Assembly (NCBI GenBank): GCA_963691755.1
Contig: OY829366.1
Coordinates: 3,286,001-3,350,000 of the forward strand
From: Dinoroseobacter sp013215265
GTDB taxonomy: Bacteria > Pseudomonadota > Alphaproteobacteria > Rhodobacterales > Rhodobacteraceae
DNA length: 64,000 nucleotides
Direction of reading: 5' to 3'
Below are positions 43,071 through 52,043 of the stretch, in pieces. The notes below the pieces were generated by a model that saw only the letters and a program-made list of their open reading frames with translations, made no database searches and had not been told where the DNA came from. The first letter of the stretch is position 1. Each line of letters begins with the position of its first letter. Position numbers and translations under genes: made by a program.

Positions 43071-43882
43071 AACGGAACCTCATCATAGGGGGGGCGCTTT
43101 CGACGCTCTTTACGCTGGCGGCGCTTTTGTCGTTCCTGTGGACGCCCTACGACGTCACCGCCCTGAACATTGGCGCGAAATTCGGCACACCCAACGGACA
43201 GAACCTTCTCGGCACAGACCATTTTGGCCGCGATATCCTGTCGATGCTGATGGTCGGTGCACGCATCTCGATTGCGGTGGCCCTTGCAGCCGTCAGTTTT
43301 GGGATCCTTCTGGGTGTTCCACTGGGGCTCCTCGCCGCCGCCAGACGCGGGTCTGTGGTTGATGAGATCATCATGCGCTCAAACGATCTTGTCTTCGCCT
43401 TTCCGAGTCTCGTCATCGCCATTCTGATCACCGCCGTTTTCGGCCCTTCTCTTTGGAATGCAATTCTGGCCATCGGCATTTTCAACACGCCTGTTTTTGC
43501 GCGCGTCACCCGGGGCGCGGCCCTGTCTTTGTGGACGCTCGATTATATCATGGCAGCCCGCGTGGCGGGCAAAGGTGCGTTCAGGATCAGCTTCGAACAC
43601 ATTCTTCCAAACATCTCGAACCTTCTGATCGTGCAGGCAACGATCCAGTTTGCCGTGGGGATCATCATAGAAGCCGGCCTGTCCTATGTTGGACTTGGTG
43701 CCCAGCCCCCGATCCCAAGCTGGGGTCGCATGCTGGCGGATAGTCAGACGATGATTTCTTTTGCCCCCCATCTTGCGCTCTTCCCCGGCGCCGCGATCGT
43801 GCTGATGGTTCTGGGGTTGAACCTGCTCGGTGATGGTCTGCGGGACGCGCTTGATCCCAAAATACGGCGGGCGCGCACATGA
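43067..43882 (+). CDS. Dipeptide-type ABC permease, DppC-like
   Basis: Inner-membrane permease of 271 residues. LLGTDHFGRDILSMLMVGARISI is the DppC/OppC signature, the EAA loop reads YIMAARVAGKGAFRISFEHILPNI, and the ending GLNLLGDGLRDALDPKIRR is characteristic. It overlaps both neighbours by 4 nt (ATGA at each end), so permeases and ATPase are translated as one block. Confidence 0.9.
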   Translation: MKRNLIIGGALSTLFTLAALLSFLWTPYDVTALNIGAKFGTPNGQNLLGTDHFGRDILSMLMVGARISIAVALAAVSFGILLGVPLGLLAAARRGSVVDEIIMRSNDLVFAFPSLVIAILITAVFGPSLWNAILAIGIFNTPVFARVTRGAALSLWTLDYIMAARVAGKGAFRISFEHILPNISNLLIVQATIQFAVGIIIEAGLSYVGLGAQPPIPSWGRMLADSQTMISFAPHLALFPGAAIVLMVLGLNLLGDGLRDALDPKIRRART

Positions 43883-45468
43883 TTGACACCCATAATCTGT
43901 CGCTTTCCATCGGCGAAACCGAGATCCTCCACGATGTGTCCTTCAGCATCGCCCCAGGCGAGGTCTTTGGCCTTGTTGGGGAAAGCGGATCAGGCAAATC
44001 CATGACCGCACTGGCAATGATGGGTTTGTTGCCCAGCGGTGGGATCGCCACGGGTCAGATTTCCTTGGAAGGAGAAGACCTGCTGCACCTCAGCGAAACA
44101 CAGATGTGCGATCTGCGAGGACGCCAGCTTGGCATGATCTTTCAGGAACCCATGACCGCACTGAACCCTGTGCAGACGATCGGTGATCAGGTTGCCGAAA
44201 CGCTGATTGTTCACGGGGTCGCCCAACGCTCAGAATCAAAGGAGATCGCCCGCGAACGTCTGAACCGCGTCGGCCTGACAGAAGACCGTTTCCCGCTTTC
44301 CCGATACCCCCACGAACTTTCCGGCGGTCAGCGCCAGCGCGTTTGCATCGCACTTGCTATAGCTCTGCGCCCCAAAATTCTGATTGCAGATGAACCGACC
44401 ACGGCGCTGGATGTCACCACACAGGCGGGCATTCTGGAGCTGCTGCTGGAGCTTGTGCGCGACGAAGGCATGGCGCTGATGCTTATCACGCATGATCTTG
44501 CGGTAACGGCTCAGATCGCTGACAGGGTCGCTGTGATGGAAAAGGGCCGGATCGTGGAGCAAAACACGACCCGCACGCTCTTCGAAACACGCAAACATAC
44601 CTATACACGGGCGCTTTTCGCCGCCTCGACCCACCAACCTTCGCGCGAGGCACGGGTCGAGGACACACCGCTACTTTCGGTCACAAAAGCCGTTCGCGAT
44701 TACCGGCTGCCCCGCCGCACCGTCTTTGGCAAGACGCCGCTCTTCCGCGCCGTCAACGAGGTCAGCTTTGACATTCGGCGCGGCGAAAGCCTTGGCCTTG
44801 TGGGTGAATCCGGATGCGGCAAGTCCACTTTGACCCGCGCCATTCTGGGCCTCGAGCCGCTTCAGGGTGGGCGTATCACCTTGAACGATGATGAGATCTC
44901 CACGGGCATGACGCCAGATCTCCGCGCCAAAATGCAGGTTGTCTTTCAGGATCCTTATGGCAGCTTCAACCCGCGCCACACAGTCGCCCGCATCATCGCC
45001 GAGCCGTTCCACCTGATGGGCCGTCCTCTGGATGTAGAAAACCAGATTGCCCGGGCTCTGACCGAAGTTGGTCTCACCCCGGACGACATGCGGAAATACC
45101 CTCACGAGTTTTCCGGCGGTCAGCGGCAGCGAATTGCCATAGCACGCGCCCTGATCACGCGCCCTGAACTTATCCTGCTCGACGAAGCCGTCAGCGCGCT
45201 CGACGTACGGGTACGGGCCCAAGTGCTCGACCTTCTTGCCGACCTGCAGGCCAGCCATGACCTCAGCTACCTTTTTGTCAGCCATGATCTGTCTGTCGTA
45301 CGTCGGATTACGGACCGCGTGATGGTGATGAAGTCTGGTGAGATCGTCGAAAGCGGCGAGACCGAAGCGGTGTTTCAAAACCCACAACACACCTACACGC
45401 AAACATTGATCGCCGCCGCGCCGGCGATCCCCGAAGACTGGACGCATGGAGCGCAAGATGCTGGATGA
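43879..45468 (+). CDS. Fused dipeptide-type ABC ATPase (DppD-DppF tandem)
   Basis: Protein of 529 residues carrying two complete ATPase domains. The first has GESGSGKSM, LSGGQRQRV and LIADEPTTALD, and the second, from about residue 265, has GESGCGKST, FSGGQRQRI and LLDEAVSALDVR. The second Walker B reads LLDEA rather than LLDEP, a minor deviation. Fusion of DppD and DppF in one chain is the GsiA/YejF arrangement. Each domain ends in the peptide-importer tail (NPQHTYTQTLIAAAP). Confidence 0.9.
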   Translation: MIDTHNLSLSIGETEILHDVSFSIAPGEVFGLVGESGSGKSMTALAMMGLLPSGGIATGQISLEGEDLLHLSETQMCDLRGRQLGMIFQEPMTALNPVQTIGDQVAETLIVHGVAQRSESKEIARERLNRVGLTEDRFPLSRYPHELSGGQRQRVCIALAIALRPKILIADEPTTALDVTTQAGILELLLELVRDEGMALMLITHDLAVTAQIADRVAVMEKGRIVEQNTTRTLFETRKHTYTRALFAASTHQPSREARVEDTPLLSVTKAVRDYRLPRRTVFGKTPLFRAVNEVSFDIRRGESLGLVGESGCGKSTLTRAILGLEPLQGGRITLNDDEISTGMTPDLRAKMQVVFQDPYGSFNPRHTVARIIAEPFHLMGRPLDVENQIARALTEVGLTPDDMRKYPHEFSGGQRQRIAIARALITRPELILLDEAVSALDVRVRAQVLDLLADLQASHDLSYLFVSHDLSVVRRITDRVMVMKSGEIVESGETEAVFQNPQHTYTQTLIAAAPAIPEDWTHGAQDAG

Positions 45469-46900
45469 AACATGGTTCCCCACCGACAAGGTGATGATTG
45501 ACGGAAAGTGGCTGGAGGTCTCCGACCACCTGGCACTCGAAGACCCTTCCACCGGACAGCCGATTGGCCAGATCGCCCGAGGCGGCAGCGCCGAAATCGA
45601 CGCGGCGGTTGTGGCGGCACGCGATGCGCTTGATGGCGATTGGGGCAAACTGACAGCCACCGAGCGTGGGCGGATCCTGAGCAAGCTGGGCACATTGGTT
45701 CTGGAAAATGTCGACCAACTTGCGGCGCTGGAGGCAACCGATGTTGGCAAACCCCTCACCCAAGCCCGAAACGATGCAGTCGCGCTCGCGCGTTACATGG
45801 AATTCTACGGGGGCGCAGCGGATAAGGTAATGGGTCAGACCATCCCTTATCTTGACGGCTATACCGTTTACACCTTGCGCGAACCCCATGGCGTGACAGG
45901 GCATATTGTGCCCTGGAACTACCCGATGCAGATTATCGGCCGTTCTGTCGGGGCAGCCCTTGCGATGGGCAACGCCTGTGTTCTGAAACCTGCAGAAGAA
46001 GCCTGCCTGACTGCGCTCGCATTTGCCGATCTTGCCATGCAGGCGGGTCTGCCCGCAGGCGCGTTGAACGTTGTCCCGGGGTTGGGAGAGGAAGCAGGCG
46101 CGGCGCTGTCGTCACATCCCGGTGTCGACCATCTATCTTTCACCGGCTCGGTTGGCGTTGGTGCGCTCGTTCAGGCTGCCGCAGCCCCTAATATCGTACC
46201 CGTCACGCTGGAACTGGGTGGCAAATCCCCTCAGGTTGTTTTTGAGGATGCTGATCTGGATGCAGCGCTTCCGTTTCTCGTGAATGCGGGCATTCAGAAC
46301 GCTGGCCAGACCTGTTCAGCTTCCTCGCGCATTCTGGTGCAACGTGGGATCTACGATGCGGTGCGTGACCGGATGGCCGAAGCCTATGGCGGGCTTACAG
46401 TCGGACCTGCGCGCGCAGATCTCCGAGTGGGTCCTCTGATTTCCGCGCGACAGAAAGACATCGTCAACGGGTTTCTCAGCCAGGCGCCAGACGCGGCAAT
46501 CGCAAGAGGTGTCCTGTCAGACGAAGCCGCCCAAACGGGTCACTTCGTTCTGCCCCATCTGCTTGATGGGCTGGGGCCTGACCATACGCTGGCACGCAAC
46601 GAAATCTTTGGACCCGTTCAGGTGATCCTGCCCTTCGATGAAGAAGAGGAAGCCGTCCAGATCGCAAATAACACCGACTACGGCCTTGTTGCGAGCGTCT
46701 GGTCACGCGATGGCGGACGCCAGATGCGTCTCGCGAAACGTCTGCGCGCAGGACAGGTTTTTGTGAACAATTATGGTGCTGGCGGAGGGGTCGAATTGCC
46801 CTTTGGCGGGGTTGGAAAATCCGGTCACGGGCGCGAAAAGGGCTTTGAGGCGCTCTATGGCTTTTCCCAGCTCAAGACCGTCGCAACATTTCACGGCTAA
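45458..46900 (+). CDS. Aldehyde dehydrogenase (NAD(P)+)
   Basis: Single-domain aldehyde dehydrogenase of 480 residues, betaine/amino-aldehyde type. VPWNYPMQIIGRSVGAALAMGN, FTGSVGVGALV, the general-base Glu in LELGGKSPQVVFEDADL and the catalytic Cys in NAGQTCSASSR are all present. The ATG at 45458 has GGAG six bases upstream and overlaps the ATPase gene by 11 bp; an ATG at 45446 is also possible. It ends the M20/ABC importer cluster and would oxidise an aldehyde produced from the imported compound (inference). Confidence 0.88.
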   Translation: MLDETWFPTDKVMIDGKWLEVSDHLALEDPSTGQPIGQIARGGSAEIDAAVVAARDALDGDWGKLTATERGRILSKLGTLVLENVDQLAALEATDVGKPLTQARNDAVALARYMEFYGGAADKVMGQTIPYLDGYTVYTLREPHGVTGHIVPWNYPMQIIGRSVGAALAMGNACVLKPAEEACLTALAFADLAMQAGLPAGALNVVPGLGEEAGAALSSHPGVDHLSFTGSVGVGALVQAAAAPNIVPVTLELGGKSPQVVFEDADLDAALPFLVNAGIQNAGQTCSASSRILVQRGIYDAVRDRMAEAYGGLTVGPARADLRVGPLISARQKDIVNGFLSQAPDAAIARGVLSDEAAQTGHFVLPHLLDGLGPDHTLARNEIFGPVQVILPFDEEEEAVQIANNTDYGLVASVWSRDGGRQMRLAKRLRAGQVFVNNYGAGGGVELPFGGVGKSGHGREKGFEALYGFSQLKTVATFHG

Positions 46901-46968
46901 TCCGTTAACCCTTCCGTAAACCCTTCGCTCCAAACCTTGATGAAACAAGGTTAACGATAGGTTTCAGA

Positions 46969-48477
46969 GTGGTTGTGCGTACCTACACGGTTGCGTTTGA
47001 GGGTGTCGAGGCGCGCACTGTAGAGGTACAATGTGCGCTATCCTCCGGTCTTCCGGCATTTTCCATTGTTGGCCTGCCTGACAAGGCCGTGTCTGAAGCC
47101 AAAGAACGCGTCCGCGCCGCTCTGATCGGACTTGGTCTCGCCCTGCCTGCCAAACGGATCACGATCAACCTATCGCCCGCTGATATTCCCAAGGAAGGGT
47201 CACATTTCGACCTGCCCATCGCGTTTGCCCTGCTGGCATCGCTTGGAATTGTGCCGCCCGATGTTGCGGAATCGACGATCGCGCTTGGTGAGCTGTCCCT
47301 CGATGGCACTCTGGTACCGGTATCGGGCGCGCTTCCGGCTGCCCTGACCGCCTCCAGCACAGATCGCATCTTGTTGTGTCCCGAAGCATCTGGTGCTGAG
47401 GCAGCTTGGGTCACCGAAACGCAAGTGATCGCTGCGCGATGCTTGCAATCCGTGATCCGACATTTCACTGGCGACGCCCCCATCGCGCCTGCAAGCCCCG
47501 GCGACGCAAGCAGGCCTAACGCAACCCGCGATTTTCGTGATGTCAAAGGCCAGCACCGAGCCAAGCGCGCGCTCGAAATTGCGGCCGCAGGGCGCCATCA
47601 TGTCCTTCTCGTTGGGCCACCTGGCTCTGGGAAATCCATGCTGGCCGCCCGTTTACCCAGCATCCTGCCCCCCCTCACACCAGCCGAAGCCCTCGATACA
47701 TCGATGATCCATTCTCTGGCCGGGACGATTGAGGCCGGCGGGCTGTCCCGAATTGCGCCCTTTCAGGAACCCCACCACACCGCTTCGGTCCCCGCAATCG
47801 TAGGGGGTGGACGACTGGCCAAACCCGGCCAGATCAGCCTTGCACATAATGGGGTTCTCTTTATGGACGAGTTCCCTGAATTTCCTCGAGCCCTTCTAGA
47901 AACCCTACGCCAGCCGATCGAAACCGGGCAGGTCGTGATCGCGCGCGCGAATGCGCATGTTCGCTATCCTTGCCGTTTCATGTTGATTGCCGCCGCAAAT
48001 CCTTGCCGCTGCGGATATCTCTATGATGCCTCCCAAGCCTGTGGGCGTGCACCCAAGTGTGGGGATGACTATCTTGGGAAGATATCCGGACCCCTCCTGG
48101 ATCGTTTCGATATGCGGCTGGAAGTCCCGGCGGTTGATCTGGACGCGTTGCAGGACCAGGCAGATGGCGAATCCTCGGCAGAAATCGCGAAACGTGTCGC
48201 CGCTGCGCGTGCGCTCCAAAGCGAACGCTTCGCATCATCTGAAGAAAACACCAACGCTGATATGGAAGGTCAGGTTCTTGAGTTGCACGCATTCCCTGAC
48301 GCAGATGGATGCGCCCTACTAAAGTCTGCAGCAGAGAAAATCGGGCTTAGCGCGCGTGGCTATCACAGGGTACTTCGGGTTGCGCGCACAATTGCAGATC
48401 TTGATGGATCAGACACAGTCGCACGCGCCCATCTGGCAGAAGCCTTGTCCTACCGGCTTCCGGCGCAGATGACCTAA
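46969..48477 (+). CDS. comM: YifB/ComM family Mg-chelatase-like AAA+ helicase
   Basis: AAA+ protein of 502 residues. The N-terminal ChlI-like domain (FEGVEARTVEVQ, FSIVGLPDKAVSEAKERVRAAL) is followed by Walker A GPPGSGKSMLAARLPSILPPL, Walker B LFMDEFPEF and a Cys-containing insert (NPCRCGYLYD). A C-terminal Mg-chelatase domain completes it. ComM promotes branch migration when foreign DNA is integrated during natural transformation. The start is GTG at 46969. Its stop shares a CTAA with the convergent gshB gene. Confidence 0.9.
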   Translation: MVVRTYTVAFEGVEARTVEVQCALSSGLPAFSIVGLPDKAVSEAKERVRAALIGLGLALPAKRITINLSPADIPKEGSHFDLPIAFALLASLGIVPPDVAESTIALGELSLDGTLVPVSGALPAALTASSTDRILLCPEASGAEAAWVTETQVIAARCLQSVIRHFTGDAPIAPASPGDASRPNATRDFRDVKGQHRAKRALEIAAAGRHHVLLVGPPGSGKSMLAARLPSILPPLTPAEALDTSMIHSLAGTIEAGGLSRIAPFQEPHHTASVPAIVGGGRLAKPGQISLAHNGVLFMDEFPEFPRALLETLRQPIETGQVVIARANAHVRYPCRFMLIAAANPCRCGYLYDASQACGRAPKCGDDYLGKISGPLLDRFDMRLEVPAVDLDALQDQADGESSAEIAKRVAAARALQSERFASSEENTNADMEGQVLELHAFPDADGCALLKSAAEKIGLSARGYHRVLRVARTIADLDGSDTVARAHLAEALSYRLPAQMT

Positions 48478-49412
48478 AGCTTTGCCTCGATTGCGTCCCA
48501 GATAAGTCCGGCACCATTGGTGCCATCAAACCGTTCCAGTTCCTGGAGACCCGTAGGGGATGTCAGGTTAATCTCGGTCAGCCATTCACCAATAACATCG
48601 ATCCCGACAAAGACCTGCCCGCGTTCGCGCAAAACTGGCCCCAAACGCGCACAGATTTCACGATCTCTTTCACTCAGGGCAATTTTCTCTGGTCGCCCGC
48701 CCACATGCATGTTCGATCGCGTCTCCCCTGCTGCAGGAACACGGTTGATTGCACCGATTGGTTCACCGTCAACAAGGATTACGCGTTTGTCGCCCTTGGC
48801 AACTGCGGGCAGGAATTTCTGCACGATCAGCGGTTCGCGATTGATCGCGCTGAAGAGCTCATGCAACGAATTCATGTTGCGGTCTTCCGGCGTCAGGCGA
48901 AATACGCCCGCCCCTCCATTTCCGTAAAGCGGTTTGAGAATGATATCGCTATGTTCCGCCTTGAAGGCTTTCAGTGTCTCAAGCGACCGCGCGATGGTTG
49001 TGGGCGGAGTCAGATCCGGGAAATCAAGTACCATCAGTTTTTCAGGCGCGTTGCGTACCCAAAACGGATCATTCACCACAAGTGTCTGATCTTTCAAGCG
49101 GTCGAGAAGGTGCGTAGTCGTGATGTAGCCCATATCAAACGGGGGATCCTGACGCAGCCAGACAACATCGACGTCGGCAAGGTCTATCACTTCTTCGGGC
49201 CCAAAGGACGCGTGGTTTCCCTTAACACGTTGCAGCTGCACGGGGCGCGCCCGCGCGGTTATGCGCCCGCTTTCGTAGGCAAGGTCGTCGGGATGATAAG
49301 TGCTGACGTTCCAACCCCGCTCCAGCGCCTCCAGCGCCAGCCTGAAGGAACTGTCACCGTCGATATCGACAGCTTCCATAGGGTCCATCTGAAATGCGAC
49401 ATGTTTGGTCAT
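48474..49412 (-). CDS. gshB: Glutathione synthetase
   Basis: ATP-grasp enzyme of 312 residues joining gamma-glutamylcysteine and glycine. VAFQMDPMEAVDIDGDSSFRLALEA is the characteristic N-terminus, VWLRQDPPFDMGYITTTHLLDRL the substrate region, and ILKPLYGNGGAGVFRL with VFVGIDVIGEWLTEINLTSPTG the ATP-grasp loops. The ATG at 49412 has GGAGG eight bases upstream; a GTG at 49421 lies within that site. It follows yraN and rsmI on the same strand. Confidence 0.95.
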   Translation of the reverse strand: MTKHVAFQMDPMEAVDIDGDSSFRLALEALERGWNVSTYHPDDLAYESGRITARARPVQLQRVKGNHASFGPEEVIDLADVDVVWLRQDPPFDMGYITTTHLLDRLKDQTLVVNDPFWVRNAPEKLMVLDFPDLTPPTTIARSLETLKAFKAEHSDIILKPLYGNGGAGVFRLTPEDRNMNSLHELFSAINREPLIVQKFLPAVAKGDKRVILVDGEPIGAINRVPAAGETRSNMHVGGRPEKIALSERDREICARLGPVLRERGQVFVGIDVIGEWLTEINLTSPTGLQELERFDGTNGAGLIWDAIEAKL

Positions 49413-49478
49413 GGGCGTCACCTCCGGCCTTCGATGTGCCGCAGCGCGACCGAAGGTGCAAGATGTCAGCGCTCCCGT

Positions 49479-49859
49479 TCAGTGAAGCGTGACGTTTTCC
49501 ACGACTTCAACCTGACCAAGGGTGGAAACGACCGCGACGTCGATCCGCATATTGGTGTTGAATGGACGTTGGGTTGCGACCAAAAAGTCCAGACTGGCCG
49601 CCGCGACGCGGGACAGCTTGTTCGGTGTTACCCGCGCAAGCGCTGTTTCAATCCGATCGCTTGATTTTACTTCGACTATAACGATCTGATCTTCCCGCAT
49701 CATAATCAAATCAATCTCGCCACTGCGTCCAAACCAACGCCGTTCAAGACAACGATACCCCGCCGCTTGATAGTATCGCGCGACCACTTGTTCCGAGGTC
49801 TGACCGGTTTGATAGGCGCGCCGCCCACGCCGAACCTTTGCTAAATCGGGCTGCCACAT
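49479..49859 (-). CDS. yraN: YraN/UPF0102 family putative endonuclease
   Basis: Protein of 126 residues from the chosen start with a restriction-endonuclease-like core: RRGRRAYQTGQTSEQVVARYYQAAGYRCLERRWFGRSGEIDLIMMREDQIVIVEVK, where Glu-x-Asp and Glu-x-Lys are the predicted catalytic acidic residues. The function is unproven. An in-frame GTG at 49916 would overlap rsmI by 41 nt, and neither start has a strong ribosome-binding site, so the N-terminus is uncertain. The rsmI/yraN/lpoA-like neighbourhood repeats that of E. coli (yraL-yraM-yraN). Confidence 0.85.
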   Translation of the reverse strand: MWQPDLAKVRRGRRAYQTGQTSEQVVARYYQAAGYRCLERRWFGRSGEIDLIMMREDQIVIVEVKSSDRIETALARVTPNKLSRVAAASLDFLVATQRPFNTNMRIDVAVVSTLGQVEVVENVTLH

Positions 49860-49875
49860 CGACGGTTTCAAACGT

Positions 49876-50742
49876 TCAAACCTCACGTCCTTCTTCGCGC
49901 CCCAGTGCCAGGCCACGTTGATATACTGCCCGACGCGGCGCTCCCAGTTCGCGTGTCACTTGGTCCACCGCGTCTCGCATGGACCCGTTTGACAATGCCA
50001 CAGCCAGCGCCGCATCAATCTCTTCATCACTCACCACCTTTGGCGCGCCACGATCAATAATCAGAACGATTTCACCTTTCGGAGGGTCGATCTGAACACT
50101 GGAATGCAGCTGCGCCAAAGTCCCGCGCCGCATCTCTTCGAACCGCTTAGTCAGTTCGCGTCCAAGACCTGCGGTACGTGTCTCTCCCAATTCCTCGCAC
50201 ATCTCCTCTAACAACCCGCTAACGCGTTTTGCGGTTTCAAAGATCACAAGCGTTGCCGGAATATCGTTTGCCTCGCGCAAGAATTTTCTTCGTGCGCTCC
50301 CCTGCTTTGGTGCGAATCCTAAAAAGCAAAACCGATCAGTCGGAATCCCTGCGATCGACAGTGCCGCCACGACCGATGATGCACCAGGCAGAACTGTTAC
50401 CTCCAACTCCGCTTCATGGATCGCCCGCACAAGTTCAAATCCAGGATCTGCAATCAAAGGCGATCCCGCATCCGAACAATATGCAACCGATTTTCCATCA
50501 GCGATAAGCCGCACGATCCCGTCGCGCGCTTTGGCGTTGCTATGATCGTGATGGGCAAAAATCGCACGATTGCCCAACGAAATCCCGTGAATGTCGAGGA
50601 GTTTGCGCAGCGTACGGGTGTCTTCAGCTACGAGGACATCTGCAGACCGCAAAACATCCAGCGCACGCAGGGTAATGTCGCGCGCGTTTCCAATCGGTGT
50701 AGCGGTCAGGTACAGCCCGGGCGCCAAAGGCTCTGCGTTCAT
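49876..50742 (-). CDS. rsmI: 16S rRNA (cytidine1402-2'-O)-methyltransferase
   Basis: SAM-dependent enzyme of 288 residues methylating the ribose of C1402 in the ribosomal P site. LYLTATPIGNARDITLRALDVL, DTRTLRKLLDIHGI, YCSDAGSPLIADPGFELV and VLPGASSVVAALSIAGIPTDRFCFLGFAP are the RsmI signatures. The start is taken at ATG 50742 (MNAEPLAPG); ATG 50763 is equally possible. It diverges from the LpoA-like lipoprotein gene, as in E. coli. Confidence 0.93.
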   Translation of the reverse strand: MNAEPLAPGLYLTATPIGNARDITLRALDVLRSADVLVAEDTRTLRKLLDIHGISLGNRAIFAHHDHSNAKARDGIVRLIADGKSVAYCSDAGSPLIADPGFELVRAIHEAELEVTVLPGASSVVAALSIAGIPTDRFCFLGFAPKQGSARRKFLREANDIPATLVIFETAKRVSGLLEEMCEELGETRTAGLGRELTKRFEEMRRGTLAQLHSSVQIDPPKGEIVLIIDRGAPKVVSDEEIDAALAVALSNGSMRDAVDQVTRELGAPRRAVYQRGLALGREEGREV

Positions 50743-50867
50743 TCGAAGGTCTCTTTCATTCATGCGGATTTCGTCCGATCCGGCAGAGGGTTGCCCGTTT
50801 ACTTGACGTCTCGAACGCCTTAACTTGCACCGAACCATTCTGTGTCCCCGGGGGGAAGAAGCGACTT

Positions 50868-52043
50868 ATGGGTATTTCGGTGAAATCTACACGGCTCACC
50901 TTGCGTCGGACGGCGTTGATCTTGGTTGGCTGCATGTTGGCCGCCTGTCAAGCGGGACCGCTCGGTGGAAACGGACCCAGCATCAACACGCGCGCCCCTG
51001 TGCCCGTGGCGTTGCTTGTACCTTATGGGTCCGGAGGGGCTGGCGAAGAAGGCCTCGCGCGCAGTTTGGAAAACGCCGCGCGTCTTGCAATCGCTGATCT
51101 TGAGGGCGTTACGATTGAACTGAGCGTTTACCCAACTGCAGGGGATGCCAATCAGGCTGCGGCTGCAGCTGTACAAGCCGTCAACGAAGGCGCCAAGATC
51201 ATCCTTGGCCCTGTCTTCGGTGATGCGGCCAACTCTGCTGGCGTTGCTGTCGCAAGCCGCAACGTGAATGTTCTTGCGTTTTCGAACAATACTCGCATCG
51301 CAGGCGGGAATGTTTTCGTCTTGGGCAATACGTTTGAAAATACCGCGACACGTCTGATCGATTTTGGCGTCAGCCAGGGCAATGCGAGCATCGCCGTGGT
51401 TCATCCGACCACAACCGTCGGTGAGATTGGTCGCGATGCAGTACTTTCGGCAATCTCCAACACCCGTGCGAGCAGCGTCGGACAAGTGGGGTATGAAGCC
51501 TCTCAGCAGGGTGTTGTCTCTGCGATCCCCACGATTGCTGATCTGGTACGCGACGCAAGTGCGGATACAATATTCTTTACCTCCGACACGCTTGGTGGGC
51601 TTCCGCTGTTGACGCAGATGCTGCCTGAAAACCGCATTTCTCCGAGCGAGGTTCAGTTTATGGGACTCACACGCTGGGATATTCCAGCAGGGACATTGGA
51701 TCTACCGGGCGTTCAGAACGGCTTGTTCGCCCTGCCAGACCCTGCCCTAACGGCGCGCTTTGCGCAGCGCTATGAAAGCGCCTACGGATCCGCGCCGCAC
51801 CCAATTGCGGGTCTCGCTTATGACGGCATTGCCGCAATCGGGGCTCTGGTCGCCTCGGGGAATTCCAGCGCACTGACCCGTGGCGCACTCACGCAATCTT
51901 CTGGGTTCCGGGGCGTGAACGGCGTGTTCCGCCTGATGGCAGATGGAACGAACGAACGCGGACTTGCAGTGGCTCGGATCGTCGATCGCGGTGTGACCAT
52001 CGTGTCGCCAGCACCCACTGGATTTGGCAGTGCTGGTTTCTGA
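50868..52043 (+). CDS. LpoA-like penicillin-binding protein activator (lipoprotein)
   Basis: Lipoprotein of 391 residues. The signal peptide ends with a lipobox L-A-A-C (Cys27), followed by a type I periplasmic-binding fold (VPVALLVPYGSGGAGEEGLARSLENAARLA, ILGPVFGDAANSAGVAVASRNV). This is the fold of the C-terminal part of LpoA, which activates PBP1A from the outer membrane. The TPR-like N-terminal half of the E. coli protein is missing, as usual in alphaproteobacteria. The rsmI/yraN context supports the assignment. Branched-chain amino-acid binding is the alternative reading. Confidence 0.8.
   Translation: MGISVKSTRLTLRRTALILVGCMLAACQAGPLGGNGPSINTRAPVPVALLVPYGSGGAGEEGLARSLENAARLAIADLEGVTIELSVYPTAGDANQAAAAAVQAVNEGAKIILGPVFGDAANSAGVAVASRNVNVLAFSNNTRIAGGNVFVLGNTFENTATRLIDFGVSQGNASIAVVHPTTTVGEIGRDAVLSAISNTRASSVGQVGYEASQQGVVSAIPTIADLVRDASADTIFFTSDTLGGLPLLTQMLPENRISPSEVQFMGLTRWDIPAGTLDLPGVQNGLFALPDPALTARFAQRYESAYGSAPHPIAGLAYDGIAAIGALVASGNSSALTRGALTQSSGFRGVNGVFRLMADGTNERGLAVARIVDRGVTIVSPAPTGFGSAGF

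Noticed and set aside
44671..45759. Minus-strand open frame of 362 codons across the ATPase/ALDH junction
   Set aside because: It is antisense to Walker motifs and the ALDH N-terminus; no ribosome-binding site or known domain.
48705..49664. Plus-strand open frame of 319 codons opposite gshB and yraN
   Set aside because: It crosses two well-supported genes on the other strand and the product lacks any family features.
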